Positions 1-9,896 of a stretch of DNA of 64,000 bases are shown piece after piece (the stretch's first letter is position 1; each line of letters starts with the position of its first letter). Location of the stretch: assembly GCA_003996215.1 (NCBI GenBank), contig QJPP01004092.1, positions 56,876 to 120,875 of the forward strand, in the 5' to 3' direction. Source of the DNA: Jaltomata sinuosa. Its lineage: Eukaryota > Streptophyta > Magnoliopsida > Solanales > Solanaceae. Both the position numbers and the translations under genes were made by a program. A model generated the notes under the pieces. It searched no databases. It was not told the origin of the DNA and was given only the letters and a program-made list of their open reading frames with translations.

Positions 1-185
1 TTAACACATGCATGTAAAAATCTAATTACAAATCTGCAGGTAAAAAACACAAATTCATACAAAAAAAAAAGGCAAAAATATAATTAGATAAAATTAGAAG
101 AGGAGAAAAATACCTAAGAATGCTGAGAATTAAGGGAAAATGGTCTCTCCGATCTGGAAGGAAAATGGATGAGAAATTTTTTGAC
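1..185 (-). other. 5' non-coding exon and intron start of a second SEC61 beta copy (runs off left edge)
   Basis: This stretch aligns closely with the first exon and splice donor of the SEC61 beta gene at 6300-6480, sharing blocks such as AAAATTAGAAGAGGAG and CGATCTGGAAGGAA. Read on the minus strand, exon 1 would run from about 185 to 114 and the donor G|GTATTTTT lies at 114/113. The intron then runs off the window edge. The homology continues upstream into the promoter (238-288). The simplest reading is a tandem duplicate of the gene, in the same orientation, whose coding exon lies to the left. Whether that copy is intact cannot be seen. Confidence 0.7.
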
Positions 186-237
186 CTGTTCTTGTTTAAT
201 TGGTTTTATACTGTGGTCTTTAAAGCTTGATTTATTA

Positions 238-288
238 TACGTGGAAAGAGGCCACATAGATATAGCCAATCAGTGCATGACACGTAAT
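238..288 (-). promoter_or_regulatory. Promoter motifs of the second SEC61 beta copy
   Basis: An ACGT-containing dyad (TACGTGG at 238, CCACATA at 252) is followed by TGACACGTAAT at 278. The same order is present in the promoter of the complete gene (6512-6561), so these blocks have been retained in both copies. ACGT cores are typical bZIP binding sites; binding here is inference. Confidence 0.45.
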
Positions 289-1231
289 TTGGCAAAACTG
301 TAGATTTTTGTTGAATAAGAGGGAGACAAATAAATGTGCAGATATTTTGGCAATTAAAGGACACAAACATAATAAAAATTTACTCTCTTAGTTTACTTTT
401 ATTTGGTCATTATTTCAAAAATAGATTTTTATTTTTTACTCTTAATATTAATTATTTATCTTTTTAAAATCATTTTTCAAGATCTAATATCAAACATCAA
501 TTAATAAAAATTATATAATAAAATAATCATGTCATCATTATTTTTTTAATAGGCATGCCAAGTTCAAATATGACAAGTAAAAATGAGTAGAGGGGTAATA
601 ATTTAGCGGAAATACGCTCAAAAGTATAGAGTTTTTTTGCCGACAAATTCAGGACCCGTTTGACCATATATAATTCAAATAGTTTCTAGAAAAAATTTTG
701 GCAAAATTTATTTGGCCATAAAATTTATCAAGTTTTGACAAAAAAAATTGACAAAAAATCAGAAATTGAAAAACTAGAAAAAATTAGTCATTGAGCTAAA
801 ATCTAGATTTTGGAATTCTTAAAAAATTTAAAACTTATCTTAAACTTTTATATTTTATAAAAAAAATCTATCAATAGTGGCTCCAACTATAATTCTATAT
901 ATTCAACCCTTTATTTATCTATATGAAAAGATTATATTAAAGAATAGTTAGTTATTATCGTTGTTATTATTTATTTATTTTGCATCGATGAAATCTTCAT
1001 AACTAATTGTAATATGACAAGTCGTAATAGCTGGTAATTGTATTATTAATAGTTTTATTGAAATATCGTATTATAATTTTTGGATAATGTATTATCTAGT
1101 TCATTATAACAAATGATAATTTTATGTCAAACTTATGAGTATTTTTAATAGATTTTAGAACTTATGCGTATAAATTACGTTTTTTTTTTAAAAGTGAAAT
1201 ATATTTCCCCAAAACTATGATTAAACATATT
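289..1231. other. AT-rich intergenic stretch
   Basis: I see no gene. The segment near 655-860 has GTTTGACCAT and TTTGGCCATAAA blocks that resemble half of the MITE at 1232-1515, so it may be a decayed relative. Confidence 0.5.
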
Positions 1232-1515
1232 TTAGTGGCCGTTTGGCCATGAAAACCAAATATCAAGTTGGAGTTGGAGTTGGAGTTGTGTTTGGCCATG
1301 AGTATAAATTGGAGTTGTTTTTGATTTTTTGTGAGAGAAGTGAAAAGTGAAAACACCTTTTTCTTGTTTTTCAAATTTCGGAATTCAACTTCCGAAATTT
1401 TTCAAATTTTCATGGCCAAACACCATTTCCGGAATTCAACTCCAGAAAAAAGTAAAAAAATTTCATAGAAAATTCCCCTTTAATATTTGAGATTCTATGG
1501 CCAAACACTAACTTA
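1232..1515. mobile_element. Foldback MITE-like element
   Basis: The ends are inverted: TTAGTGGCCGTTTGGCCAT near 1232 and ATGGCCAAACACTAA near 1498-1512. A second inverted pair (GGCCATGAAAA / TTTTCATGGCC) sits inside, as does a short GGAGTT tandem run at 1270-1290. The length and lack of coding capacity fit a small non-autonomous DNA transposon. The exact target duplication is not clear, so the superfamily is left open. Confidence 0.5.
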
Positions 1516-1743
1516 GGCGATCTTGCTTTTGAAAGAATGTAGTTTTTTCTTTTTTAGCTTTTCCAGTGTATCCAAAAAAAAGAAGAAGAGTAAAGTCCAT
1601 TTTCCTTAATATTTTTTTGAATTTCTATCTCTTGTCCAATTTATGTGCTCGAGTTTGACTCTATGCAACTAATTTTGATGATGATTTTTCTATAGGATAA
1701 TAAAATTTCAGAATTTTAAATAATCAGCTTAGATAGTATAATA

Positions 1744-1973
1744 CTCTCTTTTTTTTCTAATCCATTTAAAAAAGAATGTCTTTTTTCGTTTTTTCTTTTC
1801 TGCAACTCTTTAGTTCTAACTTTCCACATGACATATCTAGGATCACAAAATTAAAGATATTTTGGTAAATTTTACATATCTTTATATTAAGACCATAAAA
1901 TTCAAAAGTCTTGTTTACTTTCTTAAATTTTGTGCAAAGTTAAAACTAGACAATTATATTAAAATGGAGGGAG
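1744..1973. mobile_element. Stowaway-like (mariner) MITE
   Basis: The right end reads AAAATGGAGGGAG followed by TA, and the left end reads TA then CTCTCTTTTTTTTCTAAT, a decayed inverted copy of the plant Stowaway CTCCCTCC terminus. TA dinucleotides lie outside both ends (1742-1743 and 1974-1975). It is 230 bp and AT-rich with no ORF, as expected of the family. Confidence 0.55.
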
Positions 1974-1975
1974 TA

Positions 1976-2655
1976 GTAGTTTTCCATTTGTTGTCTTTCA
2001 TTTTCAATATTTTAATTAATATGGACCCTGAATAGTCAGTCAAATGTTAGGTATAAAATGGGGGAGGATGCATTTTTATTAGTTTCTAATTCCAAAGTTG
2101 GTACGTCGTAGTAATTCTTCATTTAGTCTTAACAAACAAGCTATTGAAAATTTTGAATGGCAAATACAAGATAAAATTTCGATCAAGATGACCATTAATT
2201 GAAACAAGTCGATTCAGGAATCAGGATAGATGGAAATGGTGAATCATATTTGCTGTCTTTTTTTCTCAAGTGAGGAATGAAGACTTTTTTTGTTGCCCCG
2301 CTCAGATGACCCTATGTGGTCCTGAACGAGAATATTTCTATATTTATCCCATAAGGCATCCTGGTCTATTTGTTGGATTCACCGATACTACGGGAAGAGC
2401 ATCCAAGACGCGCTAAGGCAAATGCATAGAGCTCAAACATAGGCTTAACTCCTTAATGACACCTCTACTGTTTTGTAATGCCTGTTTTAAACTATTTATA
2501 ATATTATTCCTTTATTACCAAAACAGCAAAAGAAAGAGAAGTCAAATTTGACATGATGTAACTTGTTAAAGTAATATTTGCATAAATAAACATTTACTGT
2601 TTTTAAATGCCTGTCTTAAGTTTTTTAAACCTGTATCACATCCTTCAACTAAAAT
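1976..2655. other. Intergenic, no recognised feature
   Basis: Mostly AT-rich. A less AT-rich patch at 2290-2440 has no long reading frame and nothing I recognise. Confidence 0.4.
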
Positions 2656-2841
2656 CTATGCAATATGAAGAATGCTTGCTAACGCGGAATGTTTTGTGTT
2701 CTGGCCATTCTGGGCTCCCCTGTCAATTTCCACCATCAAGTTGTTTTTGCAGCTTAGTGAATGTGCTTGGTGCCTAATAGCTGATCGCAGCTCAATAGCT
2801 CTATCAATCTTCTTTTTTAAATTTAAAGAGGAGAGATTCGC
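2656..2841 (-). pseudogene. Possible terminal exon or gene fragment, product not recognised
   Basis: On the minus strand an open frame of 61 codons runs from a good acceptor (CTAACAG|GCG at 2841) to a TAG stop at 2656-2658. The peptide is hydrophilic and helical in character, with KKKIDRAIELRSAIRHQ near its start. I do not recognise it. No upstream exons are evident, because the SEC61 beta CDS begins about 500 bp upstream in the same orientation. It could be a gene fragment or a chance open frame in the 3' region of SEC61 beta. Confidence 0.25.
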
Positions 2842-3333
2842 CTGTTAGCATCAATGAAAGAAGCAACTCTAGTCCAAACATTGACATCAAATATGCCACC
2901 ATATTGGGTTGCTGGTGAGGATACAAGAATAATTCAGCTCAGTTCTTAACTCATAACGAGCAGCAGACAGTCATAGGTCATAAGATATTGATAACCATCA
3001 TTGGTACACAAAGAGGAAGTATTAGCTGTTCAGAAGCATCATGCAGCGAGCAAAGCAAAATCATTTCAGCTAAAGCTATAATTGTAACATGATTCCATTC
3101 CACGGTCTAAGAAACTAGAATTTGGCGCCGTTCAATTCAGTAGACGTTGGAACACAGATAGCACAAGAAACAGTCAACTAATAACTAGAAAACTTCTCTA
3201 TATAAACTTCATTGCATAGGCAAACAAAAAGAAAATAACGCTACAATTGTCAGTTTTCCTTCAACCAAGAAAGTTGTTGCCCCAGAAAAATTTCCGAAGT
3301 CTGCAATGAGATATCTGAATTTCTCTAGCTCTC
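2842..3333 (-). other. 3' flank and 3' UTR of SEC61 beta
   Basis: Sequence downstream of the SEC61 beta stop codon on the minus strand. It must include the 3' UTR, but no single poly(A) signal stands out. Confidence 0.4.
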
Positions 3334-3582
3334 TCAGCGGACAAAGTAGAGCTTACCCATGACGTGAAGGATTGCGACAAAGGATATGAAGCCAATACTC
3401 ATCACAAGCACAACATTGGGGGATATCTTGAGTCCGGGGGAATCATCAGTGTAGAATTGGAGCATGGTACCACCTGCTCCTCCTGCACCTCCAGCACCAC
3501 CACCAGCGGTCTTCCTTCGACGTAGGTTAGCAGCAGCAGCTGCAGCAGTCCCCCTTTGCGGTCCACCTCCACCCAAAGCCAT
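3334..3582 (-). CDS. SEC61B: Protein transport protein SEC61 subunit beta
   Basis: An 82-residue tail-anchored protein, the small beta subunit of the Sec61 translocon through which nascent secretory and membrane proteins enter the ER. The N-terminal part is short and low-complexity (Gly/Ala-rich, with an RRRK cluster at residues 21-24, then a GGAGGAGGAGG run). It is followed by the conserved block LQFYTDDSPGLKISP (about residues 41-55) and one hydrophobic C-terminal segment (about 56-77) ending GKLYFVR. Length and layout match plant family members. The start is the first ATG, nine bases inside the exon that begins at an AAACAG acceptor. All coding sequence is in one exon and the frame is intact, so the gene looks functional. 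A tandem relative begins at the left edge of the window. Confidence 0.95.
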   Translation of the reverse strand: MALGGGGPQRGTAAAAAANLRRRKTAGGGAGGAGGAGGTMLQFYTDDSPGLKISPNVVLVMSIGFISFVAILHVMGKLYFVR

Positions 3583-4497
3583 TTCTAGTCACTGTTTCAA
3601 TGTATTGAATAGAAAATCTTTAGTGGGAAGAATCACAGAAACCTTTAACAAACTAATATATTGCAAGTCCTCAAACACAGAGAACATATAAAAGACAGTA
3701 AACAACTAACAATCAAATAATTGCATTTATCGACTAAAGGGAACATCCAGGCATTCCAACAATACATAACAGTATGGAGTTGATAGATCCCTTCTGATAT
3801 TTATGCATCACAACCTCTAAACTCTAAGAAAGGAACATCAACTATCAGTCAAAAGTTCAATCAACTCAACCATCAAATTCAAATTAGGGCACACAGTTGG
3901 AACAACAACAACAACAACAATAATACTTGGACAATAATACTTGGACAACATCAAACATTTTCGAAATAATACAACTTTGAATTGTTCAATTGCTACTGAT
4001 CTTTAGGAATTGCAAACTATATTAAATATTTTAGTCTTCGGGTCACCAATTTCTCGAACGTCTGGTATTAGAAGTTCTAAAATTGCACAAGTAATATGAG
4101 ACTGCTAGAACTACTATACATATCTTTTTACTCAGATTACGAGAATCATACTAATAAATTAACTTCAGTAGTGTCCATTGATGTATGTATTTAATAAGCC
4201 ACATAGTTTGTTTAGAACATGTATTGGTGGTTATACTTTATAAGTTAGTGCAAGAGCTATTAACATATGCAAGCCTTTAGAAGTTGTTGCAGGAGCTATT
4301 AACATATGCAAACTCGAGGCAGTATGCCTATAGTGTAATTGCAATCCAATAGGAGGAAACATGGCTCTAGATGTCTGACAGGAAACTCAATTCTTCATTT
4401 GTTTATTTTTGTTTGGGTATGGGGTGGGGGATATTCCTATTCTTGCTTCTGTATTGCTATTTTTGTACTTTCCTCTTTGATTGAAGCATTATAATTT

Positions 4498-4870
4498 GGT
4501 GGCATACTCTAGGTGAGCTCAAGTTGGCCCGAGGACCACCGCCAACATACCCGTGTAATCCCACAAGTGGGGTTGGGGAAGGGTAGGATGTCCCACAGGG
4601 TTGCAAGAAAATATGACAGCAAAATAGTAAGATACAAAGTAAATGAAGCAATAGACCATAATACACATTGGAGAATAAAAAACTACGCGATTACTAAATA
4701 CGAATACTAATCAGGAGTAGAGGAGACTAGCCCCCTGCCTCCCATATAAAGTGGGACAACATTGGGCTAGCACTCTGCCCCATACAACAATGTTGCTCTA
4801 ACCACCACTTTCTAAAACTTACCTTTAAGCGTTGGCGACACAAGGCCCGAACACCACCCTTATAAAAAAT
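4498..4870 (+). mobile_element. SINE-like retroposon with 18-bp target duplication
   Basis: The insert is bounded by ATTGAAGCATTATAATTT (4480-4497) and ATTGAAGCATTATTATTT (4871-4888), an 18-bp direct repeat with one mismatch. Its 3' end, GGCCCGAACACCACCCTTATAAAAAA, closely parallels the tail of the neighbouring TS-type SINE. The 5' half (GAGCTCAAGTTGGCCCGAGG and following) is less typical and may be a composite or a different subfamily. It has no long coding frame of its own. Confidence 0.65.
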
Positions 4871-4921
4871 ATTGAAGCATTATTATTTAATAAAGTCAAT
4901 CAAACAACACATCCACAAGAT

Positions 4922-5043
4922 CCAAGGGTGTGGCCTACTAGTCAATGAAATGGTTTAAAATCATGAGGTCTCAGGTGACAAGTATCTCGTGGAATTAGTC
5001 GAGGTGCAGGCAAGCTGGTCCGGACACCACGGTTATTAAAAAA
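4922..5043 (+). mobile_element. TS-type SINE, internally deleted, with target duplication
   Basis: It starts GGTGTGGCCTACTAGTCAA (tRNA-like box A region) and contains GAATTAGTCGAGGTGC. It ends CTGGTCCGGACACCACGG plus an A-rich tail, the signature of the Solanaceae TS/SolS SINEs. The usual middle part including box B is missing, so this is a deleted copy. A 15-bp direct repeat, ACACATCCACAAGAT, flanks it at 4907-4921 and 5044-5058. It lies 33 bp from the preceding SINE. Confidence 0.85.
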
Positions 5044-5554
5044 ACACATCCACAAGATAGGTATCGCAAAGATGTAGATGCCACGATGAATGTGTTGTCA
5101 TACAAGACTAGATAAGATTATAAATGACCACATTCATGAGAAGATTCAAATAGCACACATGGGGACATTCAAGCACAAATCCCCCGAGAACTTGGGCAAT
5201 GGATAGAAGCATGGAGAAGCACTCTACTGTAGCGAGCGACCGGTTCTTATTGCGTTCATCCAAAATAGTCTTGCTCGCTCTTGAACTCTGCGAGTTCAAC
5301 CACCACTTCCGGGTCTAAGGTCTACTCGAGCATTGTCAGCCAACTTTGTGACTTTGCTTAGCTTCCAACATTGCAAAAGGAATAACCATTCATTATCTAG
5401 ATGTCCTCAGAGGAGGGGTCCCACAGACTTTTTTCCAAAAGACAAGAATAAAATGAGAGGACACTTGAGATAGTATGGTCATGGAGAGTCAATGTGAAGG
5501 TGTTAAAAGGAAAATAACTTGGAAGAAAATTGTCTCGATGGAACTATAATTTGT

Positions 5555-5661
5555 TGGGATCATGAATCAACAAAGAAATCTTTACTGGTTCTACCTCCTA
5601 TTTTTTATAAAGAGAATGAATCTTTTTCTCCTCGAAGGATCAGAAAAAAATGGGTTCGGAT
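5555..5661 (+). other. Nuclear-integrated plastid DNA: fragment of ycf2
   Basis: The frame reads WDHESTKKSLLVLPPIFYKE and then RRIRKKWVRIS, a block I recognise from plastid Ycf2. The match is at codon level with a small insertion (SP) and then diverges after about 36 codons. The insert lies in the SEC61 beta intron and has no start context, so it is a NUPT and not a gene. The sequence just after it (5662-5750) was not recognised. Confidence 0.75.
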
Positions 5662-6408
5662 AAGTAGACTTACCGGAAGTAGACTATGCAATAAAAACGG
5701 TGTATCGTTTATTCATCATTCTCGCCCCTGCTATACTGCACCTTTGGCCTAGAGTTGCTAACTACATTTATAAGACTGTTACAATTCAAATACAAGGCAT
5801 CCAGTTTTAAGAAAAGTTCTTAACTAGTTGAGAGGAAAACAAAAGTTAGCTAACTTCTAGCTATTCAACCAAGTACTTGTTGAATACCACCAACTACACT
5901 AACTAGCCAATGAGTCTTGAAATCTAAGATCAAGAAATATTCAGGTATAAACTAAACTTACATGTAACCCAATTTAGGGAAGGAATAGACTAATCTAATA
6001 TTTAAATCCACACTTATTACCACCACAAATTTCAGAATCACAGACTCACTAAACGATTTGCAAATCATCACCATAAATTCACATCGCGATTTCGGAAAAA
6101 ATTTAGAACTTTTTAACACAATTTTGTACAAAACCCTACCCGACCCGAAAGATCAAACGTCAAAGCCATCAGATCATAAAGCATCAATACAATTCAAAAA
6201 ATTTAGATACTTTAGCTTTCAGATCTCAGAAATGCGAAGGTAATTTGCTCCGTTAAGATCAATTACTACAACTTTCTCCAATTATTAAAACTAAAAAAAA
6301 ATCGAAATTTTTCACAAGCATGTACAAATCTAATTACATCTGCAGGTATGAACACAAATTCATACAAATTTTTTTTAATGAAATAAAATTAGAAGAGGAG
6401 AAAAATAC

Positions 6409-6480
6409 CTAAGAATGCTGCGAATTAGGGGGAAATAGTCTCTTCGATCTGGAAGGAAATTATAATACAGAGGAAGAAAA
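6409..6480 (-). other. Non-coding first exon of SEC61 beta
   Basis: The exon ends at donor AG|GTATTTTT and starts around 6480, about 25-30 bp downstream of a TATA box at 6505-6513. It contains the CGATCTGGAAGGAA block shared with the left-edge copy. The transcription start is inferred from the TATA spacing. Confidence 0.55.
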
Positions 6481-6504
6481 ATGGAAGAGAGATTCTTTGA
6501 CCTC

Positions 6505-6561
6505 ATTTTTATACGTGGAGGAGGCCACGTAAATATGGCGAATCAAAACATGACACGTAAT
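6505..6561 (-). promoter_or_regulatory. SEC61 beta promoter: TATA box and ACGT dyad
   Basis: On the minus strand a TATAAAAAT box (6513-6505) lies just downstream of a perfect inverted repeat, TACGTGG-6-CCACGTA (6512-6531), and a TGACACGTAAT element (6551-6561). ACGT-core dyads are classic bZIP sites, and SEC61 genes are commonly induced by the ER unfolded-protein response through bZIP factors. A role here is inference from the motif and from its retention in the left-edge copy. Confidence 0.5.
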
Positions 6562-6595
6562 TCAGCACACCTTTGGCAAAACTCCGATGGGGGAG

Positions 6596-7136
6596 TAGGG
6601 TGTCCACGGTTTGAATTGGTTATTAGTCAAAATATAAACCAAATTAATATAATTAATTTTTAAATTATTAAATCAAATATAATATACATATATCAGTTTA
6701 GTTGTTAACAGTTTCGATTCGATTTGATTCAATTATTAATCATGCATGAAAATAAAAGAAACGATTCATTCAAACGTAAAAAGATGACAATAATTATTCC
6801 AAAAAGAAAAAAATACATTGTGAGATTATCATATAAAATAATAAAATGACGTACTCTAATACAAGAAATTAAAATTATAAATAAATTTGATGAAAACACA
6901 TATAAGATAATTAAAATTATCCATAAAAAATAATAAATTATATATATATATAATTATAAAAAATATATATAATTTGTCAGTTCAGTTCGGTTATTTCTTT
7001 GATTTTTTGAATAACATTAAAAATATTATCAATTTTTAAAAATATAAAACCAAACCAAACAAAAATGAATTTATTTAATCAGTTTCGTTTGATTTTTGAT
7101 TCGGATCAATTTTTACCCAAATCGTGAACACCCCTA
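6596..7136. mobile_element. Non-autonomous hAT-like element
   Basis: The termini TAGGGTGTCCACGGTTTG (left) and TAGGGGTGTTCACGATTTGG (right, reversed) form an imperfect inverted repeat. The flanking 8-mers TGGGGGAG and TATGGGAG agree at 6 of 8 bases. The inside is AT-rich with GGTTCGGTT-type subterminal repeats, as in hAT MITEs. It sits just upstream of the SEC61 beta promoter. Confidence 0.6.
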
Positions 7137-8512
7137 TATGGGAGTATATAAATTATTACAATATAATTCTTGTTGAAAAGGTATATTATTGAATAAATCA
7201 TTAAAATACTTTTGAATCAAGTTTTTATTTTAAATTCTCCATTGCAAAATAAAGTTGAAATAATAAATGAAACTATAAAACATTTGCAATAATTTTTGTT
7301 TTTATGCAAATTACAGTCCGAGATAAAAAAAATAAAAAAATAAATAAAATAGGATAGAATATGATATTCGGAGTAATACTTTTATTCTTGTAGAAAGGGT
7401 ATTTATAACTTATTAGTATACGTGCTCGCGCAATGCGCGAATAATTTTTTAAAAAAAATAACACATTGTAAAATGTGGAAAGTAAAGTAAAGAACCTAAG
7501 GTACTTTTTATTAAACAATATTTTGATACAATAAAACAATATTAGGACTTAATATTTTTGTTCAACAAAATTAATATTTAGGACTCTACAATATTTGCAA
7601 TATAGAAGAATAACATGTAAATAGTTTGATTTTATCACACATAAAAGAAAAATAAATAATGTGTTGAAATTCACCAACAAATCATTTTCACTATCAACTT
7701 ACCATTCATCTTGTATACGATTTTAAATAGTTGTAATTGGATCAATCTTTTCACATCAACTTACATAAACTTGTATGCTTTTTCTGCCTTGACTCTTATG
7801 CCAGAAACTTAAGCTCAACCAATGAATTCATGTAATCATCAAAGTTTATAAATACGTAATTTTATAAAAATAACTTTATTTAAACTTATTTGAATTATTG
7901 GCCTTCCTCAACCAAAGTTGATGTCTATTAGATTATTGCATCACTTCATACTTTCTAAATTATCAACATGCTGCGAAAAAACTTAATTAAAATCTTCAAC
8001 CAAGGCTAATTTCATACTGCATATGACATACTATAAATTACGTAAAATAAGAAATGATACATTGTTAAATTTGACGCTAAAGGTCAAAGAGGATAAATGA
8101 ACAAATTATGTACGTTTATTTTCAAAAAATAATATGGGTGAGTGCGCAAACCTTCATAGCCTTATTTCCATTTCAGGTCACAATTAGTTCACTTACTTAC
8201 CGTATTAATCATACAATCACTATTCACTTATAAGTATCTACACAATGAGTAGATAATACAAAAGAAAATTAATCATCTATTATAGGTAAATTTTTTCATG
8301 AAGAATAGATGTGTATTCACCATTTGTACTATTTAAGAATATTTTAAACCTACATAAAGATTTATAAGAATCTTGATACTTCAATTGGAACAAAGATTGG
8401 GAATATCCTAAGAGAAAAGGGGGGAAATAGAAAAAAAAAGTAAATGAAAAAAGTAAGTAGAAATGTGTTAACTTTACATAAAACCAAGAGATAAATGCAT
8501 GCAACATGACTT
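7137..8512. other. AT-rich intergenic region
   Basis: No gene recognised. A small CpG-rich palindrome, CGCGCAATGCGCG, stands out at about 7427-7439 in otherwise AT-rich sequence. Confidence 0.5.
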
Positions 8513-8704
8513 CTAAATAGAATTATTCAAATACTTCCACCCTGTCATGTTTTTATTGGGAATAATTCCTCCTCCTTTTGATGTATCAATAGACTCTATC
8601 ATAGATATTACTTCGTCCATTTTTAGCCTCTTGTCAGGGTTGCCGTCTAGGCATTTCTTCATTACATTAATTAGCAAGGAAACTTGGGCAACACCTTCAT
8701 ATTT
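8513..8704 (-). pseudogene. Protein-kinase C-terminal fragment
   Basis: A 63-codon open frame on the minus strand starts at an acceptor (CCAG|AAATATGAAGG) and ends at TAG. It contains MKKCLDGNPDKRLKMDEVIS, which fits kinase subdomain XI (the conserved Arg of the C-lobe), then a short tail with SKGGGIIP. No preceding kinase exons are visible upstream, so it looks like a left-over last exon or a captured fragment. Family placement beyond 'Ser/Thr kinase C-lobe' is not possible. Confidence 0.45.
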
Positions 8705-9479
8705 CTGGCCTTAAATTTTATATGCCACAATCAAATTCGTAGTTAATCCAAAGTGACAAAAGTATATAAACAATAAGAAATCAAGAACTATATATTCTTC
8801 TTTGTTTTATCTGTCTGCTTCTTATGTCATTACTTTGTTATTCAAAAAATGCTAGAAAGTTGGAGAGTTAACCTGGCGAACCATAACAAAAGTTACTTTC
8901 GAAAAAGATGAGATCAGGATATAGCATATCACAACAATATATCTTCTACACATGTTTTAAAAGTTGTACGTTGCACATAACATTTTCTATTGTATGAATT
9001 GCCATTGAAAATAACGTGAACAATATTTGATTCGAACTTCAAAGCAAAAAATTGATTAACTTTTTCTTAAAAAATAAAAAATATAATTTGTGAAATGAAG
9101 TTGTTTTGACCATAAATTTCAGTTGAAAAAAAGTTAAATATTAGTGAGCACATGAAACCATTATTTCACTCTAAATAGTACTCTCTATAAACAATATTTC
9201 AATATTTCAAATATTGAAATGATCATAAACTAATATTTGATGTTATAATAAAGTATTTCACTTCGATTGATACAGTAAAAGTGATTTACTTATTAATATA
9301 CATGTCATATAAAAAAATTAAATAACAGTTATTCTGATATTAGAATATTTAAAAAAATTCTTGGTCAAGAATGATAGACTATTTTTATATTTATATAATA
9401 ATTAAAATATTAAAATGTTACAAACATATTAACTAACATATTCTTTAGTCTCAAGAGCAGTTTAAGTTCATTCAAATAC
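8705..9479. other. AT-rich region upstream of the copia element
   Basis: No ORF of note and no repeat I recognise. It contains short ATTTCAATATTTCAAATATTGAAAT-like palindromic AT sequence near 9195-9225. Confidence 0.45.
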
Positions 9480-9885
9480 TGTTAGATAAACAGTAACATG
9501 AACAAGATTTGTGTACCTGTTAATAACAACAGAAGATCAACTGAATCTGTTGAAGAATTGCTCCAAGCCGACTTTGAATCACTAGGAAACAAAGTTTGAT
9601 TTCACAAACTAGATGCCCTAATTGTATGTTAAGTTTTTCTCTCTGTGTTCTTGTCAGAAGAAGAGATAAGAACAAAAAGATCGTTCATAGTTCTTTATAG
9701 AACATGGGGAGAGGTTACAGAAAAAATCGTTCCCCTTTATCCACGTAGGAAAGTTTTTTTTTTCCTTTAGTGGGAGTTTTTTATTTTAAATAAAATATCC
9801 CACATAATAATTTTTTTATTTATTTATCTCTACTAACCGGGTCGGGTCAGCCCACATGAAGCGATCCACGACCCAATTACCAACA
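9480..9885 (-). repeat. 3' LTR of the copia element
   Basis: Runs TGTTAGATAAACAG to ATTACCAACA on the plus strand, TG...CA, and matches 19707-20110 with scattered substitutions and small indels in T runs. Confidence 0.95.
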
Positions 9886-9896
9886 TCTCCCACTTC
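9886..9896 (-). other. Polypurine tract of the copia element
   Basis: Minus-strand GAAGTGGGAGA abuts the 3' LTR, the usual site for priming plus-strand DNA synthesis. Confidence 0.75.

Larger units (their letters stand above)
3592..6408 (-). other. Large intron in the 5' UTR of SEC61 beta
   Basis: The donor (AG|GTATTTTT, at 6409/6408) follows exon 1 and the acceptor (GAAACAG|T, at 3592/3591) lies nine bases before the ATG. The 2.8-kb length comes partly from insertions: two SINEs (4498-4870 and 4922-5043), a plastid DNA fragment (5555-5661) and an AAC microsatellite at 3900-3920. The boundaries are inferred from splice consensus and from the duplicated first exon at the left edge. Confidence 0.65.

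Noticed and set aside
3464..3691. Pro/Ala-rich open frame on the plus strand
   Set aside because: It is the antisense shadow of the Gly/Ala-rich N-terminus of SEC61 beta.
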